64,000 nucleotides of DNA from Catalinimonas niigatensis (GCF_030506285.1 NZ_CP119422.1:6187501-6251500); one strand, 5' to 3'; counted from the first letter of the stretch, positions 34,950-45,739 are shown. Translations and numbers: made by a program. Notes: generated by a model not told the origin, from the letters alone.

Positions 34950-37900
34950 ATGAGTCCATTTTTTCACTCCAGAAAGAGAAAGCTTCTCTTTTTTATTTAC
35001 TGCTGTTGCAGCATATCTACTTTTTCAACTTGCCTGGCTTATACAAATATTGATGCTCAAACTTATTCCTATCCTCAGCAGCAAATATTGTCTGATTCAA
35101 TCTCACTGAAAGAAGTGCTCAACCAGTTGGAAGCACAGCTAGGGGTGAGGTTTGCCTATGATGAAGCCTTGGTAGAAAATCGTAGTCTGTCCATAACGCA
35201 CATCAAAGAGATCAGCAGTGAGAAAGAAGGCTTTGTCCGGAAACTGAAACAGTACCTTGCTCCCTTACGCTTGGAAGTCACCAAGGTGGGTGATTATCTG
35301 GTGATTATGGAAAAAAAACCGGCTGCTGGGACTAAGACCATTGGGCAAATTCAACAACAAAATCAGTCCAGATCAGACGCCTCTCAGCCGTCGGAAGAAA
35401 CACAAAACCGGGACCTGGCTACCCGAAAAGGAGAGGAGGAAGGTGTATGGCTAAAAACGATTCGCGGTAGCGTTACAGATGCTGCCGGAGGCGATCCGCT
35501 GCCCGGGGTCAATGTACTGCTAAAAGGTACGGCCCGAGGCACAGTCACCAACGCAGAGGGCAAATATCATCTGGAAGTAGGAACGAAAGACAGTGCTCTG
35601 GTTTTTTCATCAGTGGGTTATATGACGCAGGAAGCTGCAATTGGCGCTCAAACTATCCTCAACATTGCCCTGCCTGCCGGCATACAGTCCCTCTCCGAAG
35701 TAGTAGTGGTAGGTTACGGAACCCAGCGTTCCGAAGAGGTAACCGGGTCGGTAGCTACGATCAACATGCAAAATGTGGAAGATATTCCGGTGGCCGGACT
35801 TGACCAGCAACTGGCGGGCCAGGTGGCCGGTGTACAAATTAGCACTTCCAATGGCATACCGGGCGGAGGTCCTCAGGTGCAAATCAGAGGAGTAGGTGCG
35901 GTAGGTGCAGGAAGCCAGCCTTTGTACGTTATTGATGGCTTTCCTCTTTCTTCTACTTCCTCTGAGCGTTTTAACCTGATGAATGATATTCCCCTTGAGG
36001 ATATTGCTTCTGTTTCTATACTGAAAGATGCTTCAGCTACTGCCATTTACGGTTCCCGGGGAGCGAATGGAGTCATCATCATCACCACCAAAAGGGGTCA
36101 GAAAGAAGAGCCTCGTATTCAGATGAGCGCTTATAGTGGCTTACAGGCCGTTACCGAAAGGGGAAGTCCTGATCTGATGAATGCCCGTGAGTTTGCCCAA
36201 TTCAGAAAAGAGGCTATCTCCGACCGCATTCGTTATGAGGAAGGACGTGAGCCTGATGAAACGGATATTCCTGAAGTATACAGAAAGCCCGAACAGTTAG
36301 GGGAAGGCACCAACTGGTTTGACGAAATGACCAGAATAGCTCCTATACAGAATATCCACCTGAGTGTAGGAGGGGGTGGTGAAAAGCTATCTTCATATTT
36401 CTCTGCCGGCTATTTTCGTCAGCAAGGGGTTGTACTGGCTACCGGCTACCAGCGGTTCTCTTTCAGAGCCAACATTGATGCTAAGCTGTCGGAACGCCTG
36501 AAAGTAGGTTTGAATCTGGCACCCACCTTTTCATTGAGAAAAAGAGCCGTTAGCGGAGGTCTGGGAAGGGGAGAGGAAGGTTTTGGAGAAGGATTGGTAG
36601 CTAGTCCTATTCCTCCTGTGTATCATGAAGATGGTTCCTACAATGTCATGATCTCTTCACCCGGTACTTTTGAGTATCCTAATCCGGTGATGGTTTTGAA
36701 GGAAGTAGAGGACAACACCAGCCGTGTCCGCACTTTGATCAGTACTTTTGCCGAGTATACAATATTAGATCATCTCACTTTTAAATCTACTTTCAATGTA
36801 GACTGGCAGAATGAAAAGCAGGAATATTTTCATCCTTCAATAGTAGGCTATCGTTTTCAGACTCCACCCACCGTACCTACTGCCCGCTATGTAAGCCATA
36901 CATTTTTGAATTGGTTGAATGAGAATACCCTTACCTACCAGAACAAATTTGGAGACGGACATACATTGAATGGCCTATTGGGGTATACTGTGCAGAAGCA
37001 GACCCTTGAACTTGGAAATTTCACTGGATATGACTTTCCTGATGATGAAGTCAGAACTTTTAATGCTGCCGGAAGGATTACAGGAAGTACTGTTGAAGAG
37101 GAATGGGCACTGCTCTCTTTTCTGGCCAGGGTAAATTATAGCTTTGAAGATAAATATCTGTTCACTGCTACCGTTAGAAGAGATGGCTCTTCAAGGTTCG
37201 GGAGCAATAACCGCTGGGGAACCTTTCCTTCTTTAGCTGTAGGCTGGAGGTTATCTGATGAGTACTTCCTGAAAAATACGGACTGGCTAAGTGACCTGAA
37301 ACTAAGAGTATCCTATGGTCTGAGTGGTAACTTTGACATTGGCAACTACACTTATTTCAGTCAGTTGACCTCCAGCGATTACGTATTCAACGAAAATTTA
37401 GCGGGAGGAAGAATCATGAGTACGCTGGGAAATCCGAACCTGGGCTGGGAGAAAACCAAAGAGATAGACATAGGTTTTGACTTAGGACTTTTAAACAACA
37501 GAATTTATCTGAGTGCGGACTATTATAAGAGAAATACCAAAGACTTACTGCTTCATGTGGAGGTGCCCACTTCTTCCGGCTATGGCAAAGTGACTGAGAA
37601 CCGGGGTGAAGTACAGAATCAGGGTCTGGAACTGACTTTGGCATCGCGTAATCTGGTAGGAAGGGCCCTGACCTGGACCTCCAACTTTAATATCGCTTTC
37701 AACAAAAATAAAGTGTTGGCGCTGGGGCGTAATGCCGCGCCTATCCTTTCAGGGGAGACAGGGGAAAAAAGCCCTACCCATATTACCGTAGTAGGTCAGC
37801 CGCTCGCCATGTTCTATGGCTATGTATATGATGGTATCTACCAGAATGAAGAGGAGGTGAGAGCAGGACCTGCCTTTGCCGGAGTTGTGCCGGGTAATCT

Positions 37901-38492
37901 GCGTTTCAAAGATATAGATGGCGATGGGCAAATCACAGCAGTCAAAGATTTTGACATCATTGGAAATCCTTACCCTGATTTTATTTTTGGATTTACCCAC
38001 CTTCTTACCTTCAGGAGTTTTGACCTGAAAATCATTATGACAGGTTCTGTGGGTGGAGCCAGAATCAGGGCTTACAATGAGTATCTCAACAATATTGATG
38101 GCGTGTTTAATGTAAAAAGAGAGGTGATGGATCGCTGGCGTTCTCCGGATGATACAGGGAATGGCTTAGTTCCTACCACCAATGGCAGCGGACGTGCCCG
38201 GGTAATGTTCAGAGATATAAGCTCCCTGTGGGTAGAAGATAACTCACATTTGAATGTAAAGAATATTACCTTAGGCTATGCCCTACCGAACGATATCGCA
38301 GATGGCGTATTCAGTAATTTCAAACTATATGTTAGTGTGCAAAATGCTTTGTTGTTTACAAACTACAAAGGCAATCCTGAGGTCACTAATTATGGTGAAC
38401 GTGCAGGCGGTGGCGCTTTAGTCCCAGGCCTAGATTACTCTCCATATCCTGTTCCCAGAATATATATTCTAGGTGTAAAACTGAATTTTTAG
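34950..38492 (+). CDS. SusC/RagA-type TonB-linked transporter with STN domain
   Basis: About 1180 residues. After an N-terminal export signal (KLLFFIYCCCSISTF), an STN domain (about residues 40-115, DSISLKEVLNQLEAQLGVRF) can contact FecR, so the receptor both transports and signals. Next are a carboxypeptidase-regulatory-like domain (PLPGVNVLLKGTARGTVTNA), the TonB-box-like LSEVVVVGYGTQ, a plug with VQIRGVGAVGAG, YVIDGFPLS and ASATAIYGSRGANGVIIITT, and the barrel. A DIDGDGQITAVKDFD loop resembles a calcium site. The open frame extends upstream to a TTG at 34902; the ATG at 34950 is preferred. susD follows by 18 bases. The nearby sulfatase and sugar kinase suggest a sulfated or acidic glycan, but that is inference. 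Confidence 0.93.
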   Translation: MSPFFHSRKRKLLFFIYCCCSISTFSTCLAYTNIDAQTYSYPQQQILSDSISLKEVLNQLEAQLGVRFAYDEALVENRSLSITHIKEISSEKEGFVRKLKQYLAPLRLEVTKVGDYLVIMEKKPAAGTKTIGQIQQQNQSRSDASQPSEETQNRDLATRKGEEEGVWLKTIRGSVTDAAGGDPLPGVNVLLKGTARGTVTNAEGKYHLEVGTKDSALVFSSVGYMTQEAAIGAQTILNIALPAGIQSLSEVVVVGYGTQRSEEVTGSVATINMQNVEDIPVAGLDQQLAGQVAGVQISTSNGIPGGGPQVQIRGVGAVGAGSQPLYVIDGFPLSSTSSERFNLMNDIPLEDIASVSILKDASATAIYGSRGANGVIIITTKRGQKEEPRIQMSAYSGLQAVTERGSPDLMNAREFAQFRKEAISDRIRYEEGREPDETDIPEVYRKPEQLGEGTNWFDEMTRIAPIQNIHLSVGGGGEKLSSYFSAGYFRQQGVVLATGYQRFSFRANIDAKLSERLKVGLNLAPTFSLRKRAVSGGLGRGEEGFGEGLVASPIPPVYHEDGSYNVMISSPGTFEYPNPVMVLKEVEDNTSRVRTLISTFAEYTILDHLTFKSTFNVDWQNEKQEYFHPSIVGYRFQTPPTVPTARYVSHTFLNWLNENTLTYQNKFGDGHTLNGLLGYTVQKQTLELGNFTGYDFPDDEVRTFNAAGRITGSTVEEEWALLSFLARVNYSFEDKYLFTATVRRDGSSRFGSNNRWGTFPSLAVGWRLSDEYFLKNTDWLSDLKLRVSYGLSGNFDIGNYTYFSQLTSSDYVFNENLAGGRIMSTLGNPNLGWEKTKEIDIGFDLGLLNNRIYLSADYYKRNTKDLLLHVEVPTSSGYGKVTENRGEVQNQGLELTLASRNLVGRALTWTSNFNIAFNKNKVLALGRNAAPILSGETGEKSPTHITVVGQPLAMFYGYVYDGIYQNEEEVRAGPAFAGVVPGNLRFKDIDGDGQITAVKDFDIIGNPYPDFIFGFTHLLTFRSFDLKIIMTGSVGGARIRAYNEYLNNIDGVFNVKREVMDRWRSPDDTGNGLVPTTNGSGRARVMFRDISSLWVEDNSHLNVKNITLGYALPNDIADGVFSNFKLYVSVQNALLFTNYKGNPEVTNYGERAGGGALVPGLDYSPYPVPRIYILGVKLNF

Positions 38493-38510
38493 CACTGCAC
38501 TGTGTGATGT

Positions 38511-40004
38511 ATGAGAAATTTCAGATACATTTTTTGTAGCCTTGTAATGACAGCCTGTACAGACATGCTGGAGGTAAAGCCTGTATCATCAGTTAGCGGA
38601 AATACCTATTATCAAACAGAACAACAAGTATTAAATGCAGTGAATGGAGCCTATGGACATTTACAAACCCTATATAATACTGCCGACAAAACTAATTTTT
38701 GGGCAATGACCGAAATGCGCTCCGATAATACCACTTACCAGTTCAATGAAGCAGATCGTGGAGAGCAGCAAACTGAGGAACTGGATGAGTTTCTGATTAC
38801 TACGGATAATTATGATGTGCAGCGTATCTGGGATATTATGTATAAGGGCATTCAGCAATCCAATATTATTCTTAATCGGATTGATGGTGTAAGCTTTGAA
38901 AATGTAGCACTGAAGGCGCAGTACGGTGCAGAAGCCAGGTTTATGCGTGCCTTGTATTACTTCCATCTGGTACGCCTATATGGAAAAGTCCCTCTGATTA
39001 CCAAAGAAGTAGATGTGCCGGATGAGGCATTTACAGCAGAAAGAGCTTCACTAGATGAGGTATATGCTCAGATCATCAATGATCTGGAAAATGCCATCCA
39101 CGGTCTGCCTGATGCCTATGATATTCAGAATACGGGACGGGCTACCCGGGCTGCTGCACTCACTATGCTGGGAGAGGTTTACCTGACCCTGCATTATTAT
39201 GAACAGGCAATACTTATGCTGGAACAAGTGACGCAGCTCCCCTACAGCCTTCTTCCTGACTATGCAGATGCTTTTGATCCGGACTATAAAAATCATCAGG
39301 AATCTATTTTTGAGGTGCAGTTTAACGCAGCGGTAGAAGGAGAGGCCAGTGCCTTTGCGTACCGTTTTGTGCCTTTTAATTCCGGCGCTGATATCATCGG
39401 GTTCCCTGATCTGGATAGATCGTTTGCAGGATATAATATTCCTACCCAAGATATAGTAATGACTTACGAGGAAGGAGACGAAAGAAAAAAAGCTTCTGTA
39501 GGCTTCTTTGTGGCGGAAGAGAATGGCCAGTACGATGTAGCAATAGGTGATTCTATCCCTTATATCAAAAAATTTGTCCATTCCTTTGAAGCGCGTGGCC
39601 GTACAGATGAAAACTGGCCGGTGTATCGCTATGCCCATGTCTTGCTGATGCTGGCCGAGGCTCATCTTGAAATCGGCAATACCAGTGAAACACTGGATTA
39701 TGTGAATCAGGTACGGGAACGTGCCAGTCTGAATGCACTGACTGAAGGTATAAGTACGGATGATCTTAGAGAAGCTGTGTATCATGAACAAAGGGTAGAG
39801 TTGGCTTTTGAAAACCATCGCTGGTTTGATCTGCTCCGCACCGGAAGGGCTATGGAAGTGATGAATGCCCACGGAGAGGTTCAGAAAACAGAGCAATCTC
39901 GGCTGAGCGATGCTGCTTATAATATACTGGAATACAAAATGCTCTATCCCATTCCCCAGAGAGAAATTCGGCTGAACAACTTTGAACAGAATCCGGGATG
40001 GTAA
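38511..40004 (+). CDS. SusD/RagB-type glycan-binding lipoprotein
   Basis: A 497-residue SusD homologue. The short leader ends in a lipobox (VMTAC, Cys16). SusD landmarks are YYQTEQQVLNAVNGAYGHLQ, IQQSNIILNRIDG, YGAEARFMRALYYFHLVRLYG, a central TPR region (LTMLGEVYLTLHYYEQAILML) and the C-terminal LMLAEAHLEIGN and EQRVELAFENHRWFDLLRTG. It pairs with the STN-type SusC upstream (18-base gap). Downstream is a palindromic intergenic repeat and then the FGGY kinase. Confidence 0.93.
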   Translation: MRNFRYIFCSLVMTACTDMLEVKPVSSVSGNTYYQTEQQVLNAVNGAYGHLQTLYNTADKTNFWAMTEMRSDNTTYQFNEADRGEQQTEELDEFLITTDNYDVQRIWDIMYKGIQQSNIILNRIDGVSFENVALKAQYGAEARFMRALYYFHLVRLYGKVPLITKEVDVPDEAFTAERASLDEVYAQIINDLENAIHGLPDAYDIQNTGRATRAAALTMLGEVYLTLHYYEQAILMLEQVTQLPYSLLPDYADAFDPDYKNHQESIFEVQFNAAVEGEASAFAYRFVPFNSGADIIGFPDLDRSFAGYNIPTQDIVMTYEEGDERKKASVGFFVAEENGQYDVAIGDSIPYIKKFVHSFEARGRTDENWPVYRYAHVLLMLAEAHLEIGNTSETLDYVNQVRERASLNALTEGISTDDLREAVYHEQRVELAFENHRWFDLLRTGRAMEVMNAHGEVQKTEQSRLSDAAYNILEYKMLYPIPQREIRLNNFEQNPGW

Positions 40005-40017
40005 GTACTTCTTAAGC

Positions 40018-40118
40018 TGGAAGTCAGAACTCGGAAGCACGAATAAGGCTAGTCAGTAAAAAAATCAGACATCATCTTCCCGCTTCTGACTTCCGTCTTC
40101 GGACTTCTGACTCCAACC
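40018..40118. repeat. GGAAGTC/GACTTCC-type palindromic intergenic repeat
   Basis: The left side holds GGAAGTCAGAACTCGGAAG and the right side several complementary GACTTCC/GACTTCTGACT units, so it could fold into a long imperfect hairpin. It fills the gap between susD and the FGGY kinase. Similar sequence occurs around the IS (28174/29514) and at 41597-41639. Confidence 0.6.
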
Positions 40119-40133
40119 TCTTATCTTGCTGAG

Positions 40134-41603
40134 ATGAAGGATATTTCAGATCATGAGCAGATTATCATTGGCCTGGATGTAGGTACAACAGGCGTAAAGG
40201 TATTGGCAGCCAATCCTTACGGAGATACCATTGCCGTGGCAGAAAATACCTACACTTTGTCAGAGCCTGAGCAGGGATACAGAGAACAGGACCCTGATGA
40301 GATTCTACAAATGACCGAAAAGACGCTGCAAGAGGTGTTGGATCAGCTTGACAAACCAGTGGCGGCTATCTGTTTTGGTGCAGCCATGCACAGCCTGATT
40401 GCTGTAGATAAACAAGGTAAACCGCTTACCAAAGCCATCATCTGGGCAGATGTGCGCAGTGCAGCCTATGCAAAATCCCTTAGAGAAACACCGCTGGGAA
40501 AGCAGATTTACGAAGCCTCAGGAGCACCTGTTCATGCTATGTTGCCCCTCTGCAAAATAGCCTGGCTCAGAGATCATCAGCCGGATATTTTTCGTAAAGC
40601 CCACAAGTTTATCAGTATCAAAGAATATTGCATAGTGCAGTGGTGTGGGCAATATGTTGTAGACTATGCCATAGCTGGTGCCTCTGGCTTATGGAATAAA
40701 ACTACAATGCAATGGAATGAGCAGGCACTGGCCTGGGCAAAAATCAACACAACACAGCTATCTGATTTGGTGGCGCCTACATATCCACTGGGCTGCCCTC
40801 ACTTTACAAGCTTCAGCCACAGAAATATTACGGACAATACAAGCCTGGTGATAGGGGCCAGTGATGGTTGCCTGGCCAATCTGAACGCTAGTGGACTCAA
40901 TGAGGAGGAAGCTACTCTGACGTTGGGGACCAGCGGAGCGATTCGTATCACCGCCAAAAATACGATGCCTGACCCGGCGATGAGAATATTTGATTACCAT
41001 CTTACCAAACAGTACCATGTGATTGGTGGCCCTACCAATAATGGTGGCATCGTGCTGGACTGGCTGAAACAGAAACTTTATCCGGATATATCTGATACTT
41101 CTCTCATTTTACAGAAGGCACAGGCCATAGCTCCCGGAGCAGAAGGTCTAGTCTGTGTGCCTTACTTTTTTGGAGAAAGGGCCCCTTTGTGGAGAGAAGA
41201 TGTTTCAGGGCAGTTCAGCGGCGTACAAAGCCATCACCATAGAGATCATTTTGCCAGGGCTGCGCTGGAAGGCGTTGTTTTTAACCTTTATGGAATCGCA
41301 GAGGCACTACAGAGTGCTTCCTCCAGCATAATTCGCGGCCTCTGGACCGATGGTGGCATGACCCGTTCTACCTTTATCTCTCAGCTGATTGCCGATGTTT
41401 TTAATCTTCCGGTATATCATTCGGCAAGTACCCATGGGGTGGCCAGAGGAGCAGTTTTGCTGGGCGCATATGCCCTAAGAATAATAAATGTTGAGCAAGT
41501 TACATCAGAAAAAAAGCAGGTTTTTCTACCTGATCCGGCAAGCCATCAGTTGCTTGCCAACGCTTATAAGGGTTTTGCTACATTAAGAGATGCTTTAGCT
41601 TGA
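40134..41603 (+). CDS. gntK: FGGY-family carbohydrate kinase, probably gluconokinase
   Basis: A 489-residue FGGY kinase of actin-like fold. It has the N-terminal phosphate loop IIGLDVGTTGVKVLA, AIIWADVRS, HAMLPLCKIAWLRDHQP, SIKEYCIVQWCG, the probable catalytic base Asp244 in GASDGCLANL, TLTLGTSGAIR and the C-terminal GLWTDGGMTRSTF. The SIKEY and GTSGAIR patterns resemble Bacillus-type gluconate kinases more than xylulokinases. It would phosphorylate gluconate or another sugar acid. Its stop codon lies within a hairpin that also contains the stop codon of the opposite-strand kinase gene. A role beside uxuA is plausible because sugar acids are the common theme, but substrate identity is not proven. 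Confidence 0.83.
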   Translation: MKDISDHEQIIIGLDVGTTGVKVLAANPYGDTIAVAENTYTLSEPEQGYREQDPDEILQMTEKTLQEVLDQLDKPVAAICFGAAMHSLIAVDKQGKPLTKAIIWADVRSAAYAKSLRETPLGKQIYEASGAPVHAMLPLCKIAWLRDHQPDIFRKAHKFISIKEYCIVQWCGQYVVDYAIAGASGLWNKTTMQWNEQALAWAKINTTQLSDLVAPTYPLGCPHFTSFSHRNITDNTSLVIGASDGCLANLNASGLNEEEATLTLGTSGAIRITAKNTMPDPAMRIFDYHLTKQYHVIGGPTNNGGIVLDWLKQKLYPDISDTSLILQKAQAIAPGAEGLVCVPYFFGERAPLWREDVSGQFSGVQSHHHRDHFARAALEGVVFNLYGIAEALQSASSSIIRGLWTDGGMTRSTFISQLIADVFNLPVYHSASTHGVARGAVLLGAYALRIINVEQVTSEKKQVFLPDPASHQLLANAYKGFATLRDALA

Positions 41604-41639
41604 AGTCGGAAGACTGAAGTGAACTTCTGACTTCAAGCT
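41597..41639. terminator. Hairpin between convergent genes, containing both stop codons
   Basis: AGCTTGAAGTCGGAAG (41597-41612) pairs with CTTCTGACTTCAAGCT (41624-41639) at 15 of 16 positions plus one G-U pair in RNA, with an 11-base loop. The TGA of the FGGY kinase (41601-41603) and the TGA of the opposite gene (41633-41635) both lie inside the arms. No strong T-run follows in either direction, so bidirectional termination or mRNA-end protection is inferred. Confidence 0.6.
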
Positions 41640-44600
41640 TCAGTAGGGCTTTCTTTTTTAATATAGACTTTAAAAGTCGTCCCTTTTTGAGGTTCGCTTT
41701 CTACCTGAATGAAGCCTTCTTTATTCTCTACCATGCGTTTTACCATATAAAGGCCGATACCTGTGCCCTGTACATGGGTGTGGAAGCGTTTGAACATAGA
41801 AAAGAGTTTTCCCAGTTGTCGTTCAGTCATTCCCAGCCCATTGTCTTCTACTTCCAGTACTACAGTATTTTCCTCTTCATAAGAAGCTATCCTGATAACC
41901 GGTTTACGATCAGGAGAATGATATTTAATAGCGTTACTGAGTAAATTATAAATAATACTCCTCAGGTTAATTCTTGAATAAAACAGAGTCTCTACTTGTA
42001 AGTCTTCATGAATTTCCGGTTTTTCATCCTCAATGGCCTGTTTAATGTCTTCCTTTACACTTTCCAGTATTTCTTTGATGGAAAGAAGTTCATTGGCACT
42101 GTCGGGGCTCCGTTGTACTTTGGTAATCTCAGAGAGGGCTTTCAAGGTCCCCTTAAATTTTTCTATGGAACTGTCCATTTTTTCCAATACCAGATCCCGC
42201 TTTTTCCCATCTCCCTCTATTTCTATTTTCAATATGGAAATCAGGCTCTCCAGATTAGTAATGGGCGCCTTCAGGTCGTGGGAAGCCGTATATACAAAAT
42301 TATCCAGGTCTACATTGATGCGCTTCAGGTTTTCATTGCTACGTTTGAGTTCTTCCTCTACCTCTTTGAGCTTACTTACATCAATCATAGAACCCAACAC
42401 GCGATAAGGCACCCCGTATTCATTTTGTAAAACATATGCCCGGTTGTACACAAAAGCATAGGAACCATCTGCCCTTCTGAAACGATGCTCAAATGACCAT
42501 TGTTTTTCACCCTTGTTGATAACCTTATCTATTTCGTTTCTGACCAATTCGGCCTCATCTTCATGCAGATAGCTAAATAATGAGTTTATGCCGGGCTCAA
42601 GCTGCTCCCGCTCATAACCAAAAATTTCTTCAAAAGTATCATTCCACCAGAATTTATTGGTGACGATATTCCAATCCCAGATGGCGTCATTGGTAGCCTG
42701 GGCCACGAGTCTGAAGCGTTGCTCACTTTCTGTCAGGGCACGGGTACGCTCTTCTACTCTTTTTTCCAGGTCTGCATTCAGGTTGCGGAGCTTTTCTTCT
42801 GCCTTTTTTACCTCTTCGTAGGCAATAAAAAGTTCTTCTTCTGCTTCTTTCTTGTCCTGAATATCGGTGATCGTCACGGCTACCCCTTTTTTCATAGGGG
42901 CTGCAAGTACTTCCATCCACTTGTCCAGCCCTTCATGTTGATAATGCAGCTCCTGACGGAGTATACCTCCGCTGCCAGCTATTTTTTTGAGCTTCTTAAA
43001 AATCCCTTCTTTCTGCATACCCGGCATTTCTTCCAACAGGCGTTTACCTATCAGGGAATCAGGCTCTTTACCGAAAATATTTTTGCTGGACTCATTGGCC
43101 ATCGTCCAGCGGAAGTCTACAAGCTTATCATTTTCAAAGACCGAGTCAAATGCCATGATGCCGTTGGGTGAACTTTGTAAGATTCCACTTAGCAGATTGT
43201 TCAGTTGTTTGACGCGGGTGATATCCACAAAAGTGATTACTGCACCATCAACAGATTGGTCCTGACGCACATAAGGGAATACCCGCATCAGGTAATATTT
43301 GTTGTTGGTGACTTCCAGTTCTTTTTCTATCGGTTCGCTGTTGTCTATCACTGATCTGATGTCTTCTACAAAATGATCGTATTTGAGGTTATACGATAAG
43401 TGATTGATAGGACGGCCCACATCAGAGTCTATCAGGTTCACCTGATTGGCAACAGCAGGTGAATACTTTCTGATAATCAGGTCTTTGTCTACAAATATTT
43501 TTCCGATATTGGTGCTGCTAAAGTAATTATTAAGGTCATCATTCAACTCTACCAGTTCTTTGATCTTGATCTGGTGTTCGGCGTTGACAGTGTGTAACTC
43601 TTCATTAAGCGACTGCAACTCTTCGTTGGTGCTCTGTAGCTCTTCATTAGAGGATAGCAGCTCTTCGTTACTGGACTGAAGCTCTTCATTAGAAGTTTCC
43701 AATTCTTCTACTGTAGTTTGCAGATCTTCTTTGGTTTCCTTCAGTTCTTCTTCCAACTCCGCCAGGCGGTCAATATTTACCTGATTATCATAACTATCAG
43801 TATCTTCCTGTGGGATCTGTTCTACTTTTTCTTCCCGGAATAAGACCAATAAGAACTTTTGCTCATATTGATGGGCAGACAAATAAGGTTTTACGACAAT
43901 ACTTATCGTGCGGCGTTCGTCGTCCTGTCCTATACGGATACGTTTTGTGACCACTTTTTCATTGGTGGAAACGGCTTTCCTCAAGGCCAGGGTCAGAGCT
44001 ACAGAAACCTCCCGGGGTAATAGTTTGAGCAGATTGGTTCTCAGTTCCTTTTCAGGTAGGTACAAAAAGCGTTTGTAGTCGCCTATGGCTTGCAGCAAAT
44101 CATACTTTTCATTGATAAAGATAGCAGCATACCCTAACTCTTCAACTACAGCATCGTGGAATGTCTCCTTCATTTTGGCCTCTACTGAGGAGCGGCTAGG
44201 CTGTACATTGGGTGTCTTTGTCTGTTTTTTTAAATCATAATCAACGTGTTTTCCATCCAAAATAAAAGGTTTGCTTTTGGAGATCGTCTTGTAAATATTC
44301 CATTTTTTATTAATCTCCTTAAGGTAGTCTTTGATCGGGCCACAATTTTCGCTGGACCCCAGGAAGAGGTAGCCTCCTACATTGAGCGAAAAGTGAAAAG
44401 TTTCCAGCACCTTCTTCTGCAATTCGTTGCGCATATAAATCAGCATATTGCGGCAACTCACCATGTCCATTTGCCCGAAAGGTGTGTCTTTGATGATATT
44501 GTGCTGGGCAAAGATGACCATCTTCCGGATGTCGCGGTTAATGATATAGCGCTCACCTTCTTTGATAAAATACCTGTTGAGCTTATCGCGGGGCACATCA

Positions 44601-45739
44601 TTTTCAATACTCAATGGATAGGAACCTTTTGCGGCACTTTCTACTGCCCGAGAGTCCATGTCTGTGGCAAAAACCTTTACATTCAGTTTTTTTCTTCTTA
44701 CGCGTTCCAGATGCTCATGGATGAGTATGGCAATGGAGTAGGCTTCTTCGCCGGTGCTACAGGCGGTTACCCAGATTTTGAGTTGTTCATTGTCTTCTTT
44801 TTTATTAATCAGATCAGGGATTACTTCATCTCTGATCACATCAAAAGCGAAAGGATCACGGAAAAAACGAGTTACGCCAATAAGGAATTCATTGGACAGC
44901 CTTTCTACTTCCTCAGGATTATTGAGCAAAAAAAGAGTATACTCCCGCAACTCACCGACACCGACTTCTATCATGCGCTTGGAAATTCTTCTCTCCAGCG
45001 TTTGTCGTTTGTAGTAGGTGAAGTCGTAGGAGGTACTGTCTTTGATGAGCTTGAGGATTTTCTGAAAAGCGTCTATGCCTTCCAGATCATACAGGCTATG
45101 AGAAGAATGCTGGGTGTGTACCATCTTGGGGTAGCGAATGATTTCTTCCGACATAAGCTCAGGCGGCAATATAAAATCATAGTTTCCGGAGGCTATGGCA
45201 CTGTTGGGCATGCCATCAAATTTGGCAGTAACCGGATCTTGTACGATGACCATACCTCCTCTCTGTTTGATCGCTGCAATGCCCTTGGTACCATCGGAAC
45301 CGGTACCTGAAAGTACGATACCGATCACTCTATTTCCCTTGTCTTCTGCCAGAGATTCAAAGAATACATCAATGGCATTGTTGGGTATAGAAGATGAAGG
45401 CTTATCAATGAGGTGTAGCCTTCCATTTCTGACGACCATATTATTCTTATTGGGTATCAGATAGATGCAGTTGGGTTGTATCTCTTTACCCTCTTCCGCC
45501 TTGATGATCTCGAGCTTGGTATGTTTGGCCAGCAACTCATCCATCAGACTTTTGTAGTTGGGAGAAAGGTGTTGTATCACCACATATGAAAAGCCGTTAC
45601 CTTCCGGAATGTTGTCGAAGAGCTCGTTAATGGCCTCCAGGCCCCCTGCTGAAGCGCCTACACCCACAATGAAGTGATTTTCCTGTATGGCATCAGCTTC
45701 TTTATTTATGATATGATCAGAAGCTTTTTTATTTTGCAT
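41633..45739 (-). CDS. CheB-CheR-PAS-histidine kinase fusion protein
   Basis: A 1368-residue soluble signalling protein. Order: CheB-type methylesterase (about 20-205; triad Ser30 in GASAGG, His57 in IQHLSP, Asp149 in GTGSDGT); CheR-type methyltransferase (about 225-490, [14 protein letters not shown] and [11 protein letters not shown]); a coiled coil with near-identical heptads ([28 protein letters not shown]) at about 660-745; three PAS domains (about 745-865, 870-990, 1010-1135); HisKA with His1154 ([10 protein letters not shown]); and HATPase_c ([31 protein letters not shown]). It lacks the CheB receiver domain. CheB/CheR parts in such fusions may modify the kinase or its partners instead of chemoreceptors. 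It lies 82 bases after the phytochrome gene, so it is a strong candidate to be that photosensor's kinase. Confidence 0.93.
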   Translation of the reverse strand: MQNKKASDHIINKEADAIQENHFIVGVGASAGGLEAINELFDNIPEGNGFSYVVIQHLSPNYKSLMDELLAKHTKLEIIKAEEGKEIQPNCIYLIPNKNNMVVRNGRLHLIDKPSSSIPNNAIDVFFESLAEDKGNRVIGIVLSGTGSDGTKGIAAIKQRGGMVIVQDPVTAKFDGMPNSAIASGNYDFILPPELMSEEIIRYPKMVHTQHSSHSLYDLEGIDAFQKILKLIKDSTSYDFTYYKRQTLERRISKRMIEVGVGELREYTLFLLNNPEEVERLSNEFLIGVTRFFRDPFAFDVIRDEVIPDLINKKEDNEQLKIWVTACSTGEEAYSIAILIHEHLERVRRKKLNVKVFATDMDSRAVESAAKGSYPLSIENDVPRDKLNRYFIKEGERYIINRDIRKMVIFAQHNIIKDTPFGQMDMVSCRNMLIYMRNELQKKVLETFHFSLNVGGYLFLGSSENCGPIKDYLKEINKKWNIYKTISKSKPFILDGKHVDYDLKKQTKTPNVQPSRSSVEAKMKETFHDAVVEELGYAAIFINEKYDLLQAIGDYKRFLYLPEKELRTNLLKLLPREVSVALTLALRKAVSTNEKVVTKRIRIGQDDERRTISIVVKPYLSAHQYEQKFLLVLFREEKVEQIPQEDTDSYDNQVNIDRLAELEEELKETKEDLQTTVEELETSNEELQSSNEELLSSNEELQSTNEELQSLNEELHTVNAEHQIKIKELVELNDDLNNYFSSTNIGKIFVDKDLIIRKYSPAVANQVNLIDSDVGRPINHLSYNLKYDHFVEDIRSVIDNSEPIEKELEVTNNKYYLMRVFPYVRQDQSVDGAVITFVDITRVKQLNNLLSGILQSSPNGIMAFDSVFENDKLVDFRWTMANESSKNIFGKEPDSLIGKRLLEEMPGMQKEGIFKKLKKIAGSGGILRQELHYQHEGLDKWMEVLAAPMKKGVAVTITDIQDKKEAEEELFIAYEEVKKAEEKLRNLNADLEKRVEERTRALTESEQRFRLVAQATNDAIWDWNIVTNKFWWNDTFEEIFGYEREQLEPGINSLFSYLHEDEAELVRNEIDKVINKGEKQWSFEHRFRRADGSYAFVYNRAYVLQNEYGVPYRVLGSMIDVSKLKEVEEELKRSNENLKRINVDLDNFVYTASHDLKAPITNLESLISILKIEIEGDGKKRDLVLEKMDSSIEKFKGTLKALSEITKVQRSPDSANELLSIKEILESVKEDIKQAIEDEKPEIHEDLQVETLFYSRINLRSIIYNLLSNAIKYHSPDRKPVIRIASYEEENTVVLEVEDNGLGMTERQLGKLFSMFKRFHTHVQGTGIGLYMVKRMVENKEGFIQVESEPQKGTTFKVYIKKESPTEA

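Noticed and set aside
43600-43720. Near-identical 21-bp repeats, considered as a minisatellite
   Set aside because: They are in-frame heptads (EELQSSN-type) of the coiled coil in the CheB-CheR-PAS kinase and are usual for that family.
44246-45310. A 354-codon plus-strand frame opposite the CheB-CheR region
   Set aside because: It is an antisense shadow: the minus-strand frame has complete CheB and CheR motifs, and the plus-strand translation has none.
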